Assembly (NCBI GenBank): GCA_003254925.1
Contig: QANZ01035924.1
Coordinates: 58,240-122,239, forward strand
Reading direction: 5' to 3'
From: Chamaecrista fasciculata
Taxonomy: Eukaryota > Streptophyta > Magnoliopsida > Fabales > Fabaceae
Length of the DNA stretch: 64,000 nucleotides
A model generated the notes under the pieces. The model was not told the DNA's origin and searched no databases. It was given only the letters and a program-made list of their open reading frames with translations. Of the stretch, positions 56,002 to 64,000 are shown piece by piece. Position 1 is the stretch's first letter. The number at the start of each line of letters is the position of its first letter. The translations under genes and the position numbers were made by a program.

Positions 56002-57844
56002 CGGATTATGAAATAATCCTATGGTTAATTTGAAGAAAGGATTCTCTGAGTTGAAAATGTGAGCACTAATAGCACATCTCAAACTACTTGTCCCTCTTGT
56101 GAGTTTATTTCCAGAACATGTAGCTTTAATCATATTTGATGGCACTCTTTTACTACAAACTCTGTTTTGTCCTGTTTTTGCACAACACATACTTAACTTA
56201 GTCAATTACATTTCTTATTAAACACTATCAAGATGAAAAATTTAAAATCAATTTCATACCTTCACATAGTACGTAGTTTATCTGAAGGTTCAGTATCCCT
56301 AAAGATCCGAACCCTCAAAAGCACAAACATCGCCAACTTTTAAGTCGTTGTCCTTCCCAAATGCTCTAAACCCACCATTAGAGATTTCATACTTGGTTTT
56401 TGTATCCCATTTCCTCATGATTAACTTAGCATTTCAAACTCTCCCATCTAGCATCCCAATAATCTCTTGGCAAAGTTGGATGGTAGAGCCTGCAAAGAAA
56501 TAAAAAAAAAAAAAACAAATGCACGATATATAGTTTGTGATTACAAGGTTAAAGTAGTGATCTTTCAATTAATTACCAGGTTAGCAGAAGAATGGAGGTA
56601 TGATAGTTTAGCAACAAACACAAAAGATGGAGATTGAGATTTGGAATTGAAAACATTTGCTCTCTCAAATGCTAAATCACTTGAAAAGAAAGGATATTGT
56701 ATTTCCATGGAAGTTGTTAAATATATTATTGTAACGTGAAAATAAAGAGAAAAAGAAGATAATGATGACTGATCAAGCTGAAAAACCATCAATTGGCCAT
56801 CAAATACAGAGTGATAGTATGCAAATTCCTTCCATCCCTTTGAAAACCAAATCTCATCGTCACCATTATTATTATGATTTCTTCTTTCAAGATTCACTTC
56901 CCATTCAGATTCATTTTGGATGTAAAGAAATATTTTGGTGGAGTCCCTTAAGACATGCTTATGTTTCTTCACGAACATTCTTGGAAGCATCTATATCAAG
57001 AAACTCATGTAAATTAATGAATATATATATACTAGGGGCTTGAGGTGCCCTTATACATGTAACGTTTGAATTGATTTTTATATTGATAAAAGAGTAAGTT
57101 TGAGACCAATTTGAGAAATTATAAAAATATGTAAGACTCATCTAAAATAAATAAAATATTTAGGACCAATTTGAAATTACCTCATATGGGGAGAGAGAGT
57201 GGTGGCATTTTTTAATTTTTAATTGTTTTTTGCATTTTGTAATTCATTTATTTTTTTGAAAAAGTGTGGAGAGTGAGTGGGGAGCTAAGAAGCATGGACA
57301 CTTCATTTTGAGGGCGTGTCGCCGTGTCAGACACGTGTCGGTGTCCGACACCCGTACGACACTGACACGACACATATTCATAAATTTTAAAATATAAATC
57401 AATTTTTTGTGACTTTAACATGACATATAAGAGAAAATAATAATACATATGACATATATTATGAATAAAACTTGTAATTTTTAAATTTTTCATTAAAAAT
57501 TATGAATATTTAATTATTTTTATATATAAATATATGCCGTGTCGTGTCGCGTAATTTTGAAAGTCTAACGTGTCGCTGTGTCCGTGTCCGTGTCGTGTCC
57601 CGTGTCCGTGTCAGTGTCCATGCTTCCTAGGTGGGGAGAGAGGGTGGTGATTTTTTTTTCTTTTTTAATTTTTTAATTTACTATTTTTGACCAACCATAA
57701 AGGGATTTAGTCATATAATATAGTGTATATATATATATATATGATAAAGAGGAAGAGATAGAGAAGGATGAAGATAAAGTTGGTTCTTACAAGTTCATGA
57801 TGGAGGGTGATAGAGATGATGAGCTTGAAAAAGAGAGAAGCCAT
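56002..57844 (-). pseudogene. REM-type B3-domain transcription factor relic, block 3
   Basis: Best-preserved B3 copy. Exon 1, 57791-57844: MASLFFKLIISITLHHEL then gtaag. Exon 2, 56577-56990, open for 138 codons: LPRMFVKKHKHVLRDSTKIF, EWEVNLERR, IWFSKGWKEFAYYHSVFDGQ, LMVFQL and EIQYPF make a full first B3 domain, then PSFVFVAKLSYLHSSANL opens domain 2; donor gtaatt. Exon 3, 56260-56489, continues LPSNFAKRLL, then frame slips to DGRV, a TGA where Trp is expected, NAKLIMRKWDTKTKYE and GGFRAFGKDNDLKVGDVC, with a short deletion after. Exon 4, 56002-56171: basic/Ser-rich linker and NSENPFFKLTIGLFHNP, start of domain 3, then donor. The final exon is absent. Intron 1 contains a hAT MITE. Confidence 0.88.
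57285..57630. mobile_element. hAT-type MITE (GAAGCATGGACA family), copy 2, in B3 intron 1
   Basis: Termini CTAAGAAGCATGGACA and TGTCCATGCTTCCTAG, with a perfect 8-bp target duplication GTGGGGAG (57277-57284, 57631-57638). Opposite orientation to the 11,017 copy. Subterminal acgtgt/cgtgtcc arrays are prominent. Since it lies within a 7-kb duplicated block but not in block 1, it is younger than the duplication. Confidence 0.9.
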
Positions 57845-57849
57845 GGCTA

Positions 57850-59039
57850 GCCCTTTCAACTTCAGCAGTAATATACTAATATATACGTTTCAACTTCAAG
57901 AGTAAATGTGGTGTAAATAATTGAAGATTCAAGGTTAATTAACTTGTTTGACTTTGTTTAAATACAATCTTATAAATTTTATTTTATTCATTTAACCAAT
58001 CAAAATAATTTCTTAATAAGTATTCAATTAATTACTCAACCAGCGGAATCATCAATAGTCAGTTGGTCCTATCAAAAACTTGAGTAAGTAGTGAACAAGT
58101 ACTTAAAAGTATGGTCGAATGCTCATATTGGTTCTAAATACATATTCCTAAATTTATTTTGATCATAAAGATGTTTGAGAAGTTTTATATTGGTTTTGAA
58201 TGTTTCCATATTGTTTACTTTTAGTTATAAACTATTGAATATGATCATATTTATGTCATTTCAAACTTCTAATGTGACAGGTATAGAACTCTGGATTTCT
58301 TTTGATAAGTACTTTCATTATTCAGTGTAGATTGTCAGCAAACAAAGTCAAATTGAATCTCGAAAACAGGTTGCTCGTTTCACGATCAAATAATCAAAAA
58401 TGGCCATATATATCTCGTGCGACAAGTTTATAGATATGTGTTAGTCTTAATGAATCATTTTTTACCCAGTTGGAATTGTCAGAAAACGAGGTTAAATCAA
58501 ACTCGAAATTGGGTTTCAAACCAATATTTCATAATTTATCACTTTTTGTTCTCAAACCTACATGCGGGCCCGATTTAATCTTATTGGGACTCAACCAAAC
58601 GGAAAAAAGACTCGTTAATGAGTGGTAACTCCAAACTTGTTGTATTCAGACTTGAAATAAAAGAGATATAACCAACTTCGGTTGTTCGACTATAAATGAG
58701 CGGCTGATTTTTGAGATCTTATTTTACTTTGTTTGTTGATAGTGATAAAAAAAAAGTACTTGTCAAAAACAATTTGTAGCTCTCGATTTGTCACATTTGA
58801 ACATGAAACAAGATATATGACTACATTCAATAATTTGAGATAAAAAAAATGAACTATAGAAACATTTAGGACCAATCTAAAACTTCTAAAATATTTTGGA
58901 CCAAAATAAATCTAGAGGTGACTTGTTTGAGTATTTTACCTAAAAATATTAAATTGCATTTCATGGTTAAAGCTTTTCAATTACATTCATTATGAATGAA
59001 TAGGCCAGCCGTGAGAATCAGATTGTGAGAGTCAGTGGT
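57850..59039. other. B3 upstream region of block 3, no gene
   Basis: 57,990-58,150 matches 41,650-41,830 and 49,350-49,440. Further foldback-style phrases ('ttggttctaaatacatattc', 'cttctaaaatattttggacc') follow. No coding sequence recognised. Confidence 0.5.
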
Positions 59040-60175
59040 GCAAGATGATGATGATGATGTTGATTGTGGTGCAAGATACATCCTTCCATACAATTAGTTG
59101 TCTTTCCAACGCTAAACTAGTTAATTGAAGAGTATTATTTTTAATGAACAGAAGATATTGTTTATTTATTCATTTATTTTAGGGTCTAAATCATGATAAC
59201 TTTCCGTTAAGTTGGTGATCTGATAATTAATAAGAATAAGAACAAAAATATAACTCTTCTCACAAAAGTATCTTCAGTAAAATTCGAACCAAAATCTTAA
59301 TTATAGAGAATGAATACACTTCAATCAACATTTCATTTATACACAAGTGAGTCAAGTTACTTCTTCCCAAATGCACTTTGGGAGAAGCTCACTAATGTGA
59401 AAGATAATTTTTTTTTTGTCAAACTATGCCAGATTTTTTGTTTTGATTTGCAGTCTCAAATGCAGAAGTGACATATTAGTAGGTTCAGGCCCAAACAATA
59501 TTTTTTCTATTTTTGAAAATTGTGAGAAGGATAAAAATAATTATGTCCAGTGTTAAGTCACATGTTTTGATAATTAAGAGTGAAAATAATTATGTCCAGT
59601 GTTAAGTCACATGATGATGATGATGCTGCTTGTGGTACTGTAGTTTATGGCTAATTGAAAATCCCTTTATGAAGATACATTCTTCCATACAATTAATTGT
59701 CTTTCCAACGGTGAACTAATTAATTGAAGATTTTTTTTTTTAATAAACTGAAGATATTATTTATTTATTCATTTATTTATTTTAGGGTCTAAATCATGAT
59801 AAATTTTCGTTAAGTTGGAGGTCTGATAATTAATAAGAATAAGAATAAGAATAAAACTCTTCTCACAAAAGTATCTTCAATAAAATTTGAATTATTTTAA
59901 TTATAGAGAATGAATACACTCCAATCAACTTTTCAAATTTCAATTATACACAAGTGAGTCAAGTTTCTTCTTCCCAAATGCACTTTGGGGGAAGCTAACG
60001 TGGAAGAGAAAATTTTTGTGTCAAAGTATGCCTAATTTGTTGTTTTGATTTGCAGTCTGAAATGCAAAAGTTAGTAGGTTTAGGCCCAAACATTATTTTT
60101 CTACTTTTGAAAATTGTGAGCTGGATAAAAATAATTATGTCCAGTGTTAAGTCACATGTTTCGATAATTAAGAGT
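59040..60175. repeat. Tandem duplication of about 570 bp
   Basis: 59,040-59,609 and 59,610-60,175 share, in order, gatgatgatgatg, 'ttccatacaattagttgtct', 'agggtctaaatcatgataa', 'tctgataattaataagaat', 'ttcttcccaaatgcactttg' and 'ataattatgtccagtgttaa'. Copies differ by scattered substitutions and small indels, so the event is older than the 1-4152 duplication. Confidence 0.8.
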
Positions 60176-60179
60176 AAAA

Positions 60180-60343
60180 TTCATAAAAAAAGATTTTCCA
60201 TCATAATTTTATTTCATAATTATCCTTAACATTTATATAATATATTTGAGATTATCAAATTTTAAATATATAATTCCTAATTAATTATATGTTAATATTA
60301 ATACATAATATTTTCTCATAAAAGGGATTATTTTATAATTACC
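60180..60343 (-). repeat. Reverse-oriented piece of the gene X upstream region
   Basis: The reverse complement reads ataatcccttttatgagaaa and aaggataattatga, matching 44,815-44,880 and 51,125-51,180. It may be the remnant of a fourth, inverted block, cut off at 60,344 by the LTR. Confidence 0.55.
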
Positions 60344-61109
60344 TGATGAACCAGGATTTGGCCGGGGGTCGTTTCCCGGTTTGCTGCAAGATTTTCCTGC
60401 AAGACAATGAACCACAGGGGGGTTCCCCTGTGATTCACCTCCGAAGCTTAAGTTAGTAAGAGTATGAGCTAGCATGAGTAGCGTGTGAGTAATGAGTTAC
60501 GTACCTTTCATAGGGTTACCATCTTGTATTTATAGGCTTATTGAGGAGAGTCCCAACCCAACCAACTTCCTTGATTGTAGAAGAGATATCTTGAGTGATA
60601 TGGGAAGTGAATCATAATCTTTCCTATTTCATGTAGGAAGATATTGTTTTGTTAATTAAGGATAAGTGAGTCACTATTTCCTTATTTGTGTAGGGCTCCA
60701 TGAGGCTTGTGGGCTTATGGCGCGCTGGGCCAAGGGCATCTTCTGCCAATTGGGCCTCTTAATTATTGGGCCTATTATCACTAGTCCCAACAAAAGAAGT
60801 GAAGTTTTGTCCCCATAAGATGTGTCCCCACGAGTGGATGACAGATACAACGTTTTTTTTGTTGGTTTGTTTTGAGGCGCTTTGTCCTTCCATTTCTGGT
60901 GCTTGGGCGTTTATCCTGATCAGGATTGATTCAAGATGTGCTTTGCACTGCCTGTGCATCTTTGTTGCTTGGGCGCTCATGCGCTTTGATCTCCTTAGCG
61001 GCGTCGTGCCATTTGGGCGTTCTTGCCTGCCTAAAGGCTTCCTGGTCCGATTATGCATTCGGCCTGAACTTTGTCATTTGGACATAGTCAGATATTTGGG
61101 CTATTACCA
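60344..61109 (-). mobile_element. Ty3/gypsy-type LTR, minus strand, extent uncertain
   Basis: Minus strand end CCTGGTTCATCA at 60,344 resembles the end of the 39,745 LTR. Reading back on the minus strand are TTGCAGG, a ggggaacccccctg hairpin, CTTAAGCTTCGGAGG and TATAAATA (60,527-60,534), the same order as in the two solo LTRs. The LTR start may be TGATAATAGG at 60,780 or TGGTAATAGC near 61,105, each preceded by a 'gggRctag' word, so an internal duplication is possible. The neighbour at 60,343 (ttacc) is not repeated at either, so this is not a solo LTR with TSD; more likely the 3' LTR of a larger element running right. Confidence 0.7.
60527..60534 (-). promoter_or_regulatory. TATA box of the minus-strand LTR
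   Basis: tataaata on the minus strand, about 60 bp before the CTTACTAACTTAAGC motif, as in the other LTRs here. Confidence 0.55.
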
Positions 61110-64000
61110 CTAGCCCCTTCGAAAGGAGTGAGATTGTGTCCCCACGAGGGGAGTCCCGCTTAACGACGTGGTCGTTCGCTCATAATTTCCTGATGGCGCC
61201 ATTGGCGTCCTCGTTCCGGTTTGAGTATTTTCATGTTCATAGCCTCATGGCTTACGGCGTCCATGATTTTGGCGCGCTCACTGGGGAGGTTTGAGACTTA
61301 GTTTCCATTTGATTCTCCTGAAGACCTTGGCGGTCTTTGTGTTAGGTTGCCATGCTTTCCATGAAGTCGCTGGGACTTAATTGTGAGGGCGATGGCCTGG
61401 ACTGGCAGGTAAGGACGCCATGCCTTCCACGAGGGTGCTGAGACCCAAAGTTGATGTTTGATACATGCGCATGTTTTTGTGGCTAGCCTCCTAAGGGTCC
61501 GCTTGGAGTGTGAGTGCCATACTCACTGGACGTCAGGGCATCCTAAAACCAAGGGAGGATCGGTCCGCTTGGGGTGTGGGTGCCATACCCACTGGACGTC
61601 AGGGCGTCCTAGAATCGCTAAGGGCGTCCCTTTTGAGCGATTTTAGCCTCATTGGGCTTTGGTCATGGACTGGTTGGGCGTCGGGGCCCTTGCCGCTTGG
61701 CGGCCTTGTACTGGAGATGGCGTCAGCGCCTTGTTCTGCCTTGTGATTGTAGATCTTTGCCTAATTAGGCTCGGTGTGTGTCAGGCGCCTGAATCGGCCT
61801 GACTTCTGATTTCCTTGGTGTGAATGTGTATGTTGTTTGGATCATTAGCTTTCCATGTCCATAATTTATTTGAGGCTGCAATGTCGATTTTGGCTAGACA
61901 TCTGTCTAGTATAACTTAAGCATAAACTGTTAGTTTAATGAATCCAACAAAAAAATTGAGAATAATAATTAATGCTTGCAGCAAAACTTTTTACCATATT
62001 ATTTGTTAGTGCTTCCTCGAGCATTCTCACGATTCGATCGTTATGTTTATTTGCACACTAAGGTGTTGCCTCGCGATGGGCACGCTTCGAGCGTTTTGCG
62101 TATCATACGCTAAGTTTTGACTAGTCATCCAAGGGAGGGTCGGTCCGCATGGTAGTGAGTGCCATACTCACAAGGCTCCTTCGAGGGCCTTTTCGCTGCT
62201 GTTCCGAGGGCGTCCCCTCGAGCAGCGCTAACTTTATTATTGGTTGAAAGGAAGAATCCAGACGTTTGCTCCACCCTATTGAATTCCTGTAAAGTTCGAA
62301 ATGCAAAAATTATCAGTCATTTATATGATCAGTCATTTTTACGGTGGCGTCCATATCCGTAGCGACGTCTCGTGCACCGTGGCGCTTATGCTTACGACAA
62401 CGCCCACACTTACGGTGACATCGGTGTAAGGATTTCCAAGTGCTGAGAAGTGCCTGAATTCTTAAATAAAGAAGCTGATGAGTCATCACATAATATTAAT
62501 ACCAAGACAGTGCTTGTTAGCATGTACGAGAAAGAGTAAAACAATATTGTTTAGTTATGCCTTGCCTTTTGAAAAATAGGACCAAAACCAAGCGTTCGAT
62601 GCGTATTATCCGTGCGACCATTTCACAATGGCCAATGACTCACTATTATTCTGTCAAATTTACGCCTTGCAAATTCATACCAAGTGAATAGAGGTGGCAT
62701 CATACCTTCTTCCAACATGCGCGTATATCTCCCGAAACTAAAGTAGGAGTGAATGATTGTGTCTAGATTCATAATTGAAATATATAATATTTTGACATTT
62801 TCGACGTGCGAATAAAGTGTTCGTGACATTCGTGTATAGTCACAGCTTCCAAAAAACCATCAGCAAAATTAACAATTTTGGTTTTAAAATCCAAGACATA
62901 TTTTACAGGTGCAACAATAGCAATCATGTAAATAGCATCAAACGCTAACTGCGATGTTCAGTTATCGCATTAATCCTCTATGCTTAGAGGAGTTTTCAAA
63001 TGCAATTTCTATGTCAATAGATGCAAGATTTGGATGATTAAAAAATCATAGATCAGCAAATTGGAGTGAAAGCTGAATTTTAAACACAACGTATATGAAT
63101 TACATTGTTTGGGACCTGCAAGTGACGTAAATGTTCTCCAACCAAGAGTGTGAGTAAAGCATATAAATGCGTATGTATAAATGTATAATGGCGTTCATGC
63201 ACCATATGCCAGGAAAATAAATGCACATAAGATTGACATATGTGGAATTCTATAAATGCATGTATTTGGTTTTAAGTGACAAGAACAGTCATCCATCTCA
63301 ATGTAAAACTCATGGGTAAGAAAGGGACTAAACTGCAAAGTAAAAAAGTTATCGTAACTTATGTTAAAAGCGATTGTAGGCATGAAAGAAAGGTATGTAT
63401 GAGTCTTAAAAGACATGCATAGTCATTACAGAACTGACAGAGGGCCAAAAAATGAGAGTGTAATATAGGACTTTGATAGCGATCCCGCCTTCCAGTACCC
63501 ATTTTAGAAATTTTGGGATTAATTAATGAATAGTCATATGTATCAATGTTGTGTAGATAGCCATATACATAGTGCATAGCCATACGATTGGAATTTCAAA
63601 ATCAACAGGCTTCTTGAAATAAGGCTGGGCAAATAGGTAAGCAATTAAGCATGCATATATTTAAATAATGGCGAATAGCAAGTTCGTAACCAAAGAGATT
63701 TTTAGAAGTTGAACTTATCTGGTAGAACCATGTTCGTGGTAGCGCCTGTATTCACATTGGCGTCCGCGTTCCCATTGGCGTCTACGTTTATGGCGGTGGC
63801 GCCCGTGCCGTTGGTGGCAGCTAACTTAATATAACTTGCACCTCGCTTGGTCAGGACCGCCAACCGGTGTCATGGGACCTTTGATAAGGTGCTTGTATGT
63901 AGCTGTTATTGGAGCATGGTATTTTGTGATAAAATACATTGGAGGTGTGAATTTTTCCTCACTAAGTCCTGCATCACTTTATCTCAATAAAAGTGTCCTT
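61110..64000 (-). mobile_element. Probable internal non-coding region of the same gypsy element
   Basis: More GC-rich than the rest of the window. Words of the GGCGTCC / GGCGCC type recur dozens of times, and a longer unit (ggtccgcttggRgtgtgRgt then gccatacYcactggacgtca) is repeated at 61,497, 61,562 and partly at 62,140. 62,341-62,430 and 63,745-63,820 hold further runs of gcgtc/gcgcc words. No gag, protease, reverse transcriptase or integrase motif is seen, and ORFs are short on both strands. It runs off the window, so the assignment rests on adjacency to the LTR. Confidence 0.45.

Noticed and set aside
61458..61746. Two overlapping ORFs in the GC-rich region
   Set aside because: They arise from the repeated ggtccgcttggRgtg unit; peptide repeats mirror the DNA repeat and no family is recognised.
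1..64000. A bacterial or phage-type defence or biosynthetic system
   Set aside because: Intron-containing relics, plant SINE, MITEs and LTR elements show nuclear plant DNA; no operon-like run of genes exists.

Overview
The window is repeat-dominated nuclear DNA from a flowering plant, probably a woody or other eudicot. It is AT-rich, and it contains a plant tRNA-derived SINE, Ty1/copia and Ty3/gypsy remnants, hAT and Mutator-like MITEs, a CrRLK1L (FERONIA-type) malectin-like fragment and REM-type B3-domain gene relics with plant introns. I see no intact protein-coding gene. Everything coding is a fragment, a pseudogene or transposon-derived, and there is no rRNA, functional tRNA or CRISPR.

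Layout. 1-4152: a nearly perfect 2,572-bp-period direct duplication, either two LTRs of a coding-less element or a tandem duplication. 4.2-11.4 kb: gene-poor DNA with a Mutator-like MITE (9-bp TSD), a 480-bp solo LTR (TSD ACTAT), a decayed malectin-like RLK fragment, a SINE and a hAT-type MITE. 11.5-35.3 kb: five head-to-tail units of one composite repeat. Complete units carry a Ty1/copia RNase H tail and 3' LTR on the minus strand and a GTT/GTC trinucleotide tract. The units have since been interrupted by a 1,053-bp Mutator-like element, a 4.4-kb gypsy solo LTR (TSD GCTTT) that carries seven TACGTA dyads, and a second fragment of that LTR. 35.3-38.0 kb: degenerate Ty3/gypsy sequence (integrase C-terminus/chromodomain, PPT) and an LTR-like segment flanked by 145-bp inverted arms.

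38.0-60.3 kb: three diverged blocks of one segmental duplication. Each block has the 5' region of an unrecognised plus-strand gene ('gene X') and, converging on it, a minus-strand REM-like B3 gene. From the three damaged B3 copies I infer one ancestral gene: five exons, three B3 domains, introns inside each B3 domain. Every copy is broken by deletions, frameshifts, stops and MITE or LTR insertions. Block comparison gives empty sites for the solo LTR at 39,745-40,380 (TSD GATAC, empty at 55,474) and for a hAT insertion in gene X of block 2. Between blocks 1 and 2 lies a foldback element that has captured a piece of splicing factor 1 (branchpoint-binding protein). 60.2-64.0 kb: a reverse-oriented piece of the gene X upstream region is cut off by a minus-strand gypsy LTR, followed by about 3 kb of more GC-rich, non-coding, GGCGTCC-rich sequence that runs off the window.

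Five single N characters (21,549; 31,177; 34,280; 42,624; 47,152) each sit where homology between repeat copies breaks, so at least some structure here may reflect collapsed assembly gaps rather than biology.
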